Below are positions 1 through 8,404 of a stretch of DNA of 10,124 nucleotides, piece by piece. Below the pieces are notes generated by a model that did no database searches, was not told where the DNA came from, and worked only from the letters and a program-made list of their open reading frames with translations. This stretch comes from an uncultured Sphingobium sp. (GTDB lineage Bacteria; Pseudomonadota; Alphaproteobacteria; Sphingomonadales; Sphingomonadaceae), in contig CAMLFF010000091.1 in assembly GCA_946479185.1 (NCBI GenBank), positions 1-10,124 of the forward strand. The letters run 5' to 3'. Made by a program: the position numbers and the translations under genes. Each line of letters begins with the position of its first letter. The first letter of the stretch is position 1.

Positions 1-76
<76 letters not shown>

Positions 77-127
77 ACATAGACGGCGGCGTCACTTGTT
101 CGTGTCGCTTTGCCGTTTGGAGGGGCG

Positions 128-156
128 CGGTTAGCACGGGGGTTTCGGCTTGCCAA
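128..156 (-). promoter_or_regulatory. candidate promoter of tRNA-Lys
   Basis: On the minus strand TTGGCA (156-151) and TAACCG (133-128) are separated by exactly 17 bases, placing a predicted transcription start near 121, about 45 bases before the tRNA 5' end. The -35 box is close to TTGACA but the -10 box is poor (TA at the start only). Position and spacing support it, while sequence quality is modest. I saw no convincing GC hairpin plus T-run for the upstream rodA operon in 77-254, so read-through into the tRNA from rodA is an alternative. Confidence 0.28.
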
Positions 157-254
157 ACAAAAAACGCAACGTCGTGATCTTTGTTGAAACAGCTGCGGCT
201 GGGCGCATCAGGATCAAGCGATGTCTCCCTGCCAAGCCCCTGTAATTGTTTCCT

Positions 255-1370
255 TCAGCGCCAGCGGCCAGTCAGCTTCTCGCGGTTGCGATCGATATTG
301 CGGATGATGCCGATGCACAGCATCACGGTGAGCATTGCCGAGCCGCCATAGGAGAGAAAGGGCAGCGGGATGCCGACAACCGGGGCGAGGCCCATGACCA
401 TCATCAGGTTGATCGACGCATAGATGAAGATGGTGGTGGTCAGGCCTGCCGCCACGAGCCTGGCAAAGCGATCATCCGTGCGCTGGGCGACGCGCAGGCC
501 CCAGCGCAGCAGCAGGAAGAAGCCCGTGAGCAGCAGGATGCCGCCCAGCATGCCCCATTCCTCGGCCATGGTGGCGAACACGAAATCGGTGTGACCTTCC
601 GGCAGATAATGGAGGTGGCTCTGGGTGCCGTTGAGGAAACCCTTGCCGAAAAAGCCGCCGGAGCCGATTGCGATTTTCGACTGACTGATATGATAGCCTG
701 CACCCAGCGGATCGCTCTCAGGATCGAGGAAGATCAGCACGCGCTTTTGCTGATAATCGTGCAGGAAGCTGAAGGCGATGGGGACGATCGCCGCGCCCGC
801 AAGTCCAGCGCCCACAAAGAGCCGCATGGGCAGCCCTGCAAGGAACATCACCGTTACGCCGCCCATGCCGATCATGCTTGCGGTGCCGAGGTCCGGCTGG
901 AGCAGTACCAGAAAGACTGGCACGCCGATCAGGCACAAGGCTGGCCAGATCGCCGTGGGGGTGCGGATATAGGATGCCGGGATGAGCGCGTAGAAACGCG
1001 CGACTGCGAGGATCACGGCGACTTTCATGAACTCCGATGGCTGCAATTGCATGAAGCCAAGGTTGATCCACCTCTGGCTGCCGCCCGCCACGGTGCCGAC
1101 AAGTTCGACGATGATGAGCGCGATCAGGATGAAGGCGTAGCCGGGAAGGGCGCCCGTGCGCAGCAGGGAGTGGGGCAAGCGTGCGATGACTTCCGCCATC
1201 GCCAGAAACACCAGAAACCGCACGATATGCACGCCCGCCCATGGCATGATATGCCCGCCAGCCGCGCTATAGAGCACCACAGAGCCAAAGCCGATCATGG
1301 CCATCAGCAGCGCGTACAGGCCCCAGGGGAGCTTTGCGACGGCATCGGGAACGGGGATGAACTTGTTCAT
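255..1370 (-). CDS. rodA: RodA, elongasome peptidoglycan glycosyltransferase (SEDS family)
   Basis: RodA polymerises lipid II into glycan strands at the inner membrane during side-wall growth, working as a pair with the transpeptidase PBP2. The 371-residue product matches the usual family length (E. coli 370) and is almost entirely hydrophobic, with about ten predicted membrane segments. Visible SEDS marks are PSEFMK (111-116), the LLQPDLGTA segment (156-164), the large periplasmic loop with LPEGHTDFVFA (256-266), in which Asp262 aligns with the essential Asp262 of E. coli RodA, and LPFLSYGGSAML near the C terminus (336-347). The ATG start overlaps the mrdA stop codon as ATGA (1370-1367) and no Shine-Dalgarno sequence is evident, so translation is probably coupled to mrdA. 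It is the last gene of the mreBCD-mrdA-rodA operon. Identification is firm; FtsW is excluded by the mreBCD-mrdA context and by the HTDF-type loop. Confidence 0.97.
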   Translation of the reverse strand: MNKFIPVPDAVAKLPWGLYALLMAMIGFGSVVLYSAAGGHIMPWAGVHIVRFLVFLAMAEVIARLPHSLLRTGALPGYAFILIALIIVELVGTVAGGSQRWINLGFMQLQPSEFMKVAVILAVARFYALIPASYIRTPTAIWPALCLIGVPVFLVLLQPDLGTASMIGMGGVTVMFLAGLPMRLFVGAGLAGAAIVPIAFSFLHDYQQKRVLIFLDPESDPLGAGYHISQSKIAIGSGGFFGKGFLNGTQSHLHYLPEGHTDFVFATMAEEWGMLGGILLLTGFFLLLRWGLRVAQRTDDRFARLVAAGLTTTIFIYASINLMMVMGLAPVVGIPLPFLSYGGSAMLTVMLCIGIIRNIDRNREKLTGRWR

Positions 1371-3499
1371 GGCGTTGTCGTCGCCGATGGCGCGGTATCA
1401 GGCGCTGGGCTGCTGCTCGTGGCAGGCGCGCTCTCGCCAGTCGCGGGTGTAGCTGGCGCTGGCACGGGTTGCGGTTGCTCGCGCACCTGATCGGGCTCGG
1501 GCGCGGGCGCCTGCGCGGAATTGGCCGCGCCATTTGCCTCCAGCGGGATCAGCGGCGCGGCGGCGAGGCCCTTGGCGATGCGGAAAGCATTTAATTGCCG
1601 CTCCAGTCGTACCTGCGGCGGTCCGCCCCAATCCTTTTCAATCTTTTCGAGCGATTCCATCGCCTTGGCGGGGTCATACATGAAGGTAAGGCAATCGCCG
1701 GAGATCATGGGCGCATCCTGAATGGCATTATTATGCCCGCCATGCTCGATGATGGTCGCAATCGCATAACGTGGGTTATCATGCGGAGCGAAACCCATAA
1801 ACAGTGCATGATCACGCAGCTTGAACGGCAACGAGGCGTTGGAGCGGACACCGCCGCGCCGCTCCGCCATGGTGATGTTGCGCACCTGTGCCGTACCGGT
1901 CTTGCCCGCCATCAGCACATTGGGCACATTGATGCGCGCGCGGCGCCCGGTGCCGCCGCCATTGACGACGCCGCTCATGGCGTTTCGAATGACGGTGAGA
2001 TGATCGAGCGGGATGCCGAGCGATGCGCCGGAGTGTTTTTTGCCATCATTGATATAATGCGGCATCAAATTGGTGCCCATCGCCAGCCGCGCCGCCATCA
2101 CGCACATTTGCGTGGGATTGATGAGCATATAGCCCTGGCCGATGGTGGCATTCACCGTGTCATAAGGCTGCCAGGGCTGATCATATTTCTTCAGCTTCCA
2201 GGCCGGGTCCGGCACCGTGCCATAGCTCTGGTTCGGGAAGGGCAGATCGAAGCTCTGTCCCATACCCATTTTGCGGGCCATCGCGGCGATGGCGTCCATG
2301 CCGATCTTCTGGGCGAAATAGTAGAAATAGATGTCGCAGCTCTGCTCGATCGCGCGGGACATGTTGACGGTGCCATGACCGCGGCGCGAGTGACAATGGA
2401 ACAGGCGGTTCCCCACGCGCAAGGCACCGTTGCAGACGACGCTGTCTTCCGCTGGGAGCCCAGCTTCCAGGAAGGAGAGGGCAACCATCGGCTTGACGGT
2501 GGAGCCGGGCGGGTAAAGCCCGGCGAGTGTTTTGTTACGCAGCGGGACATGATCGTCCTGCGAGAGCATCTGCCATTCGAGATGCGAAATGCCGTTGGAG
2601 AAGCTGTTGGGGTCAAAGCTCGGCATTGAGGTGGAGCAAAGCACATCGCCGGTGAGGCAATCCATGACCACGACAGCGCCGCTCTGCTCGCCAAGGCGAC
2701 GGCCCGCAAATTCCTGCAAGGCGCCATCAATGGTGAGCTGGATCGTGCGGCCCGGCGTGTCCATGCGCGTATCGAGATCGCGCACCGTTTCGCCGCGCGC
2801 AGTGACCTCCACCCGGCGTGCACCGGGCTTGCCGGTCAGGATGGAATCCAGCGATTGCTCAAGGCCTTGCTTGCCGATCTTGAATCCCGGCGTAATGAGC
2901 AGCGGATCGCGAGTTTTCTTGTAATCCTCGGGCGAGGGCGTGCCGACATAGCCCACCAGATGCCCGACGGATGGCCCGGCCGGATAGAAGCGCGCATAGC
3001 CCTGCGCAGGCGCGACGCCGGGAAACTCGGGTAGCCGCACGGAGAGCGCGGCATATTGCTCATAGCTCAGATTATCCGCCACCTGCACGGGCTGATAGCC
3101 TGCTGCCTTGTCCAGATCCTCATTGATCCGGTCGACATCATTGGGATTAAGTTGGAGCAGCTCGGTGAGGCCAGTGACCACCTTCTCGCGGTTCTGCAGC
3201 CGGTCAGGAATGATATCGACACGGAAATTGGTGCGGTTGGAAGCGATGGGCCGCGAATTGCGATCAATGATCCAGCCACGCCGTGGCGGCGTGATCGTCA
3301 GGTTGATCCGGTTGCTATCCGACAGGAGCTGATACTTCTCATTCTCGGCAATCGCGATCCAGCCCATGCGGCCCACAAGAAGCCCGCCCACGGCAAGCTG
3401 CGCCCCGCCAAGGAAGAAAGTCCGGCGGTTGAAGGTGAAGGCTTGGCTTGCTTCGGTAACGACCTGCTTGGGAAACAGGGTCTTTTTGAAGGAAATCAC
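1367..3499 (-). CDS. mrdA: Penicillin-binding protein 2 (PBP2), elongasome DD-transpeptidase
   Basis: PBP2 crosslinks nascent peptidoglycan in the periplasm for rod-shape elongation. Using the GTG at 3499 (710 residues), there is one N-terminal membrane anchor (about 28-48), a dimerisation/pedestal domain (about 75-230) and the transpeptidase domain with all three active-site motifs: STVK (333-336, nucleophile Ser333), SCD (387-389) and KTG (533-535). The last 60 residues form a Pro/Ala/Thr-rich, probably disordered tail. Cys356, Cys369, His375 and Cys388 may form a metal site (see findings). I chose the GTG at 3499 because it makes a GTGA overlap with the mreD stop and has GGTGG (3512-3508) 8 bases upstream; an in-frame GTG at 3511 would give 714 residues but has no ribosome-binding site. 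Fourth gene of the operon, overlapping rodA by 4 bases. The family assignment is certain; only the exact start is open. Confidence 0.95.
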   Translation of the reverse strand: MISFKKTLFPKQVVTEASQAFTFNRRTFFLGGAQLAVGGLLVGRMGWIAIAENEKYQLLSDSNRINLTITPPRRGWIIDRNSRPIASNRTNFRVDIIPDRLQNREKVVTGLTELLQLNPNDVDRINEDLDKAAGYQPVQVADNLSYEQYAALSVRLPEFPGVAPAQGYARFYPAGPSVGHLVGYVGTPSPEDYKKTRDPLLITPGFKIGKQGLEQSLDSILTGKPGARRVEVTARGETVRDLDTRMDTPGRTIQLTIDGALQEFAGRRLGEQSGAVVVMDCLTGDVLCSTSMPSFDPNSFSNGISHLEWQMLSQDDHVPLRNKTLAGLYPPGSTVKPMVALSFLEAGLPAEDSVVCNGALRVGNRLFHCHSRRGHGTVNMSRAIEQSCDIYFYYFAQKIGMDAIAAMARKMGMGQSFDLPFPNQSYGTVPDPAWKLKKYDQPWQPYDTVNATIGQGYMLINPTQMCVMAARLAMGTNLMPHYINDGKKHSGASLGIPLDHLTVIRNAMSGVVNGGGTGRRARINVPNVLMAGKTGTAQVRNITMAERRGGVRSNASLPFKLRDHALFMGFAPHDNPRYAIATIIEHGGHNNAIQDAPMISGDCLTFMYDPAKAMESLEKIEKDWGGPPQVRLERQLNAFRIAKGLAAAPLIPLEANGAANSAQAPAPEPDQVREQPQPVPAPATPATGESAPATSSSPAPDTAPSATTTP

Positions 3500-4011
3500 G
3501 GCAATCGCCACCGGTCCAGCGCTGCACAGATGCGCACGATAAGAGGGAAGAGGCCGATGCTATACGCGATCTGCGGCAGGATTTGAATGACCGCGCCGCC
3601 GCCGCCTGAAAGATGCACCGCAAGCCAGCCACCGACCAGGGCGAATATGATGGCGAGGGAGGCGATGATCCAGCCGTGCCAATAATCGCGCCAGAACTGC
3701 CGCTGGCTCTCAAAATCGAGCACGAGCAGCAGGATCGTCCATAGGAACATCGAGCTGCCAATGGGTTGCCCGCTCATCAGCTCATCGAAAAGCCCGAGCG
3801 GCAAGCCGATCCATAATGGCCAAATTTCCGGGCGCAATTGCCGCCAGGCGATGAGGATGAGTAGGCCAAAAGGCGGCAGGAGCGGCTGCTGCGCGATCAT
3901 CGGGATAACTGCGGGGATCATCGAGCCGAGCATGACCGAAGCGATCGGGACACCGCGAATGTGCAGGGCACTGCGCGGGCGGGCGATCCGGTTGTTGAAC
4001 CGGCTGCTCAC
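3496..4011 (-). CDS. mreD: MreD, rod shape-determining membrane protein
   Basis: MreD is a small integral inner-membrane protein that joins MreC and the RodA-PBP2 complex to MreB. The product has 171 residues, close to the family norm (about 160-170), with several hydrophobic segments (around 21-40, 47-55, 62-75, 88-99, 112-134 and 142-161). The segment GLFDELMSGQPIGSSMFLW (73-91) fits the conserved MreD signature of an acidic residue followed by G-x-P-x-G. The GTG start overlaps the mreC stop codon as GTGA (4011-4008), and its own stop overlaps the mrdA GTG in the same way, so it is probably translated by coupling; no Shine-Dalgarno sequence is visible. MreD diverges quickly in sequence, so recognition rests partly on its position between mreC and mrdA. 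Confidence 0.93.
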   Translation of the reverse strand: MSSRFNNRIARPRSALHIRGVPIASVMLGSMIPAVIPMIAQQPLLPPFGLLILIAWRQLRPEIWPLWIGLPLGLFDELMSGQPIGSSMFLWTILLLVLDFESQRQFWRDYWHGWIIASLAIIFALVGGWLAVHLSGGGGAVIQILPQIAYSIGLFPLIVRICAALDRWRLP

Positions 4012-4910
4012 GGCGCAGCGCTGTTCGCGGCTTCGCTGCCGGGTGGGGCATTGGCGCGGGCAGCCTCGGCGGGGCGGAACTGCGTCTGCACGACGACCAG
4101 CTCGACGCGGGACGGGTTGGCGAGCGGAATCGCCACCGCGCGGTCGCCCTCCAGTCGCGCCACGATGGCGACGGGGATGTTCGCGCGATACACGCCGCCA
4201 ATGCCGGAGGTGGTGACGATATCGCCCGGTTTGAACGGGTTGCGCTCTGTGTTCAGCGCGCGGATCTGCAGCGTGCCATCGCCACGGCCCGAGCTGATAC
4301 CGGGAATATTGTCGCTTGTGCGCCGCACGGGGACGACATTGCCCTCGTCGATCAGCAGCAGCACATCCGAGCTGTTCGGCCCGGCGCGTATGATGCGTCC
4401 AACCAGCCCCTCGGCAGCGCGCACGGGCATTCCGGGCATCACCCCATCGCGCGTGCCGATATCGAGCAGGGCCATGCGCGCCGTGCTGGATGTGGTGGAG
4501 GAGATGAGATGGCCCGCCGCGACGACGCCGGTATCCGCCTCAGCCAGACGCAGCAGGCGGCGCAGACGGATATTCTCCTGCTTGATGGCATCCGCTTCGA
4601 TCAGCCGGGTGCGGTTCGCTTCCACCTGACGGCGCAGCGCGGCGTTTTGAGAGCCAGCGCTGATATAGGCGCTCACCGCTTCATCGACATTGCCGACGCC
4701 GACCACCAGTGCGCGCATGCTGCTGGATATCGGCCGGATTACTTCAGCCGCGCCTGAGCGCAGGGCAGCAAATCCTGTTGGATCGCTGATCGAGATGATA
4801 AGCAGCAACAGCGCGACGATGGCACCCACCATCGCGACGACATAGCTGGCGAAGAGACCATATTGCGCTTTCCGGTTGTAGCCGGGGCGCCGGTTGCTCG
4901 GTGGCGCCAT
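4008..4910 (-). CDS. mreC: MreC, rod shape-determining periplasmic scaffold
   Basis: MreC is a bitopic membrane protein that binds and activates PBP2 in the periplasm and connects it to MreB and MreD. The 300-residue sequence has a basic cytoplasmic N terminus (1-18), one membrane helix (about 19-42), a probable coiled coil (about 75-121, with the ALRRQ and ENIRLRRLLRL heptads) and the double beta-barrel core (about 127-275), which contains the typical GTRDGVMPGMPV (152-163) and GLVGRI (168-173) turns. A short Ala-rich tail (279-300) follows. The ATG start at 4910 lies 16 bases after the mreB stop, with only a weak AGG upstream. The gene overlaps mreD by 4 bases. Length and architecture are normal for alphaproteobacteria. 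Confidence 0.96.
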   Translation of the reverse strand: MAPPSNRRPGYNRKAQYGLFASYVVAMVGAIVALLLLIISISDPTGFAALRSGAAEVIRPISSSMRALVVGVGNVDEAVSAYISAGSQNAALRRQVEANRTRLIEADAIKQENIRLRRLLRLAEADTGVVAAGHLISSTTSSTARMALLDIGTRDGVMPGMPVRAAEGLVGRIIRAGPNSSDVLLLIDEGNVVPVRRTSDNIPGISSGRGDGTLQIRALNTERNPFKPGDIVTTSGIGGVYRANIPVAIVARLEGDRAVAIPLANPSRVELVVVQTQFRPAEAARANAPPGSEAANSAAP

Positions 4911-4926
4911 CGTGACAACCTATGGC

Positions 4927-6124
<1,198 letters not shown>

Positions 6125-7918
6125 ATGTCAATACGCCGCCTCCCCGAGTCTCTTGTTAATCGAATTGCTGCCGGTGAAGTGGTCGAACGGCCAGCCAGCG
6201 CGCTCAAGGAATTGCTCGAAAATGCACTGGATGCCAATGCGCGTTCCGTCGCGGTTTCACTGCGTCAGGGCGGGTTGGATGGCATCTGCGTCAGCGATGA
6301 TGGCCATGGCATTGCGCGCGATGAAATCGCCGTCGCGTTGGAGCGGCATGCCACGTCCAAGCTACCCGATGAGGCGATCGAACTCGTCCAGACGCTCGGT
6401 TTTCGCGGTGAAGCATTGCCCTCTATCGGCAGCGTATCCCAGCTCACGCTCTCGAGCCGTCAGGCAGGCGCGGATGGCTGGCGATTGCGCTGCGACAATG
6501 GCGTGATGAGCCCGCTTGAGCCCTGTGCGATGGCGCCCGGCACGCGGGTGGATGTGGAGCATCTGTTCGAGCGCGTCCCGGCGCGGCGCAAGTTCCTGCG
6601 CAGCGCTCGCTCGGAATATGCAGCCTGCCTCGATATCGTCCGCCGCCTCGCGATGGCGCGCAATGATGTGAGCTTCACGCTGGAGCATGATGGCCGCCGT
6701 ATCCTCTCGCTGGCTGGCGGGCAGGATCGCGAGGACCGTGTCGCCCAGATCATCGACCGGGAGCTGGCTGAGAATCACGTCATCGTCTCGCTGGAGCGGG
6801 AAGGGGTGTCGCTAAGCGGCGTTGCCTCGCTGCCGACCTTCCATCGCGGCAGTGCCGATCACCAATATCTGTTCGTGAATGGGCGGCCCGTGCGGGATCG
6901 CTTGCTGGTGGGCGCGGTGCGTGGCGCTTATGCGGATTTTGTGGCGCGGGACCGGCATCCGGTGCTGGCGCTGTTCCTTTCCATCCCGATTGGCGATGTG
7001 GATGTGAACGTGCACCCCGCCAAAACGGAAGTGCGCTTTCGCGATCCCGCCTTCATGCGCGGCATGATCGTGAGCGGCCTGCGCCGTGCGCTTGATGATG
7101 CCGGGATGCGCGTGGCGAACCGGGCGGACGCAAGCTCGACGCAGCTTTGGCAGCGGGAAATTGCGCCGGTTGAGGGCTTTGGCCCGGCAACCGCGCCGTC
7201 CGCTGGCTGGCCCTCTGCCTCGTCCGGTGGCGCTTATGGCGGCGCATCGCTGCTGGGGGATCGGCAGGCGCGCTTTGGCGGCTTTGCGCCTGCGGGCCGG
7301 GCGGAAGTCGCTGCGCCCACGCCCGAGCAGCCACGCGATTTCCCGCTCGGCATCGCACGAGGGCAAGTGGCGCGCACTTATATCGTGGCGGAGGCCGAGG
7401 ATGGCCTAGTGCTGGTTGATCAGCACGCCGCCCACGAGCGGCTTGTGCTGGAGCGGATGCGCAAGGCGCTGAACGATGGCGCGGTGGCGCGGCAAGCGCT
7501 GCTTCTGCCTGAGGTGGTCGAGTTGGACGAGCCAGCCTGCGACCGCATCGAGGCGCGCATCGCCGAACTGGCTGAGCTTGGCCTTGAGGTGGAGCGCTTC
7601 GGCCCCAGCGCCATCCTCGTGCGCGCCGCTCCCGCCATGCTGGGCACCGGCGATGTGGTCGGACTCGTGCGCGATCTGGCGGATGATCTGGCGGCGCTCG
7701 GCGATGCGACGACACTCAAGGCGCGGCTGGATCTCGTTGCCGCCACGATGGCCTGCCACGGCTCAGTGCGGGCAGGGCGGGTGCTCTCCGTTGCGGAGAT
7801 GAATGCCCTACTGCGCGAGATGGAAGTCACGCCCCATAGCGGCCAGTGCAATCATGGCCGCCCGACCTGGATCAAACTGGCGCATGGCGATGTGGAGAAG
7901 CTGTTCGGGCGGCATTGA
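6125..7918 (+). CDS. mutL: MutL, DNA mismatch repair protein (endonuclease type)
   Basis: MutL links MutS-detected mismatches to strand incision and excision. The 597-residue protein has an N-terminal GHKL ATPase: ELLENALDA (29-37, with catalytic Glu and Asn), DDGHGI (58-63), HATSK (75-79) and GFRGEAL (92-98). The transducer domain follows (about 205-325, with NGRPV and NVHPAKTEVRF). A Gly/Ala/Pro-rich linker (about 335-405) leads to the C-terminal dimerisation domain. That domain contains the endonuclease motif DQHA-x2-E-x4-E (432-443), ACHGSVRAG (543-551) and a CNHGRP (575-580) variant of the common CPHGRP metal-site motif. This is the nicking MutL type expected where MutH is absent. The start is set by the canonical N terminus; there is no evident Shine-Dalgarno sequence before the ATG. 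It stands alone on the plus strand, divergent from mreB and convergent with the hydratase gene. Confidence 0.98.
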   Translation: MSIRRLPESLVNRIAAGEVVERPASALKELLENALDANARSVAVSLRQGGLDGICVSDDGHGIARDEIAVALERHATSKLPDEAIELVQTLGFRGEALPSIGSVSQLTLSSRQAGADGWRLRCDNGVMSPLEPCAMAPGTRVDVEHLFERVPARRKFLRSARSEYAACLDIVRRLAMARNDVSFTLEHDGRRILSLAGGQDREDRVAQIIDRELAENHVIVSLEREGVSLSGVASLPTFHRGSADHQYLFVNGRPVRDRLLVGAVRGAYADFVARDRHPVLALFLSIPIGDVDVNVHPAKTEVRFRDPAFMRGMIVSGLRRALDDAGMRVANRADASSTQLWQREIAPVEGFGPATAPSAGWPSASSGGAYGGASLLGDRQARFGGFAPAGRAEVAAPTPEQPRDFPLGIARGQVARTYIVAEAEDGLVLVDQHAAHERLVLERMRKALNDGAVARQALLLPEVVELDEPACDRIEARIAELAELGLEVERFGPSAILVRAAPAMLGTGDVVGLVRDLADDLAALGDATTLKARLDLVAATMACHGSVRAGRVLSVAEMNALLREMEVTPHSGQCNHGRPTWIKLAHGDVEKLFGRH

Positions 7919-7927
7919 GCCGGTCGA

Positions 7928-8392
7928 TCAGGACTCGCGGGGCCGCCTGCGCTGCATGGCGATGGAGATAAGGCTCAGCACCTCCTCATCATTCTGATTG
8001 AACAGCTGTGTGCGCCATTTGAGGATACCCATCTCCGGCTTGGTGCGCGATGCGATCTTCTCGATCAGCTCGCTCGTGCCGCGCAGCGTATCGCCGGGGA
8101 ACACCGGACGCCGCCAGCGCAGTTCATCGATGCCCATCGCGCCAAGTGATTGCTCCTGCCAGCCGGGCTTCTGCTGCCAGCGCTCGACCATCGCGCTCAT
8201 CATCATCGCACAGGTGTGCCATCCGCTTGCGGCGAGCTTGCCGAAATGGGTCGCCGCCGCAGCCTCCTCATCCAAGTGGAAGGGCTGGGGATCGAAGCGC
8301 TGCGCAAAGGCCAACACTTCCTCGCGCTCGACCTCGAACGGGCCGAAGGCGTCGCTCTGGCCAATCTCAAGATCTTCCCAATAATAGGCCAT
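7928..8392 (-). CDS. MaoC-like hot-dog fold dehydratase
   Basis: The product belongs to the MaoC/(R)-specific enoyl-CoA hydratase-like family, whose members add water to, or remove it from, acyl-thioesters. The 154-residue length is normal for a single hot-dog domain. The catalytic dyad motif is present in FDPQPFHLD (33-41), with Asp34 and His39 in the usual D-x4-H arrangement, followed by ASGWHT (55-60) on the hot-dog helix and the RPVFPGDTL turn (95-103) typical of the family. The substrate cannot be read from the sequence; acyl-CoA is expected and acyl-ACP is possible. Its ATG lies 12 bases after the ychF stop, with GAGG about 10 bases upstream, so it is probably cotranscribed with ychF. 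It converges on mutL with only 9 bases between stop codons and no clear terminator hairpin between them. Confidence 0.9.
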   Translation of the reverse strand: MAYYWEDLEIGQSDAFGPFEVEREEVLAFAQRFDPQPFHLDEEAAAATHFGKLAASGWHTCAMMMSAMVERWQQKPGWQEQSLGAMGIDELRWRRPVFPGDTLRGTSELIEKIASRTKPEMGILKWRTQLFNQNDEEVLSLISIAMQRRRPRES

Positions 8393-8404
8393 GTGCGGTC
8401 TGCC

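Noticed and set aside
77..254. Terminator of the mre operon after rodA
   Set aside because: The gap has a run of six A (TTTTTT on the minus strand near 159-164), but no GC-rich hairpin precedes it; the only complement (AACAAA with TTTGTT) is AT-rich and encloses a long loop.
246..1490. A 414-codon open frame on the plus strand opposite rodA and the end of mrdA
   Set aside because: The translation is rich in His, Asp, Ala, Gln and Gly with no recognisable fold, and mirrors the well-identified rodA on the other strand. Long antisense frames are expected in GC-rich DNA with GC-biased third positions.
1595..2629. A 344-codon plus-strand open frame opposite mrdA
   Set aside because: It lies inside the PBP2 transpeptidase-coding region, which has all active-site motifs; the composition (His, Arg, Ala, Asp) is that of an antisense shadow.
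7907..7947. Bidirectional terminator between mutL and the MaoC-like gene
   Set aside because: GGCGGC (7908-7913) can pair with GCCGCC (7942-7947) but the loop is nearly 30 bases and no T-run follows, so I do not call it.
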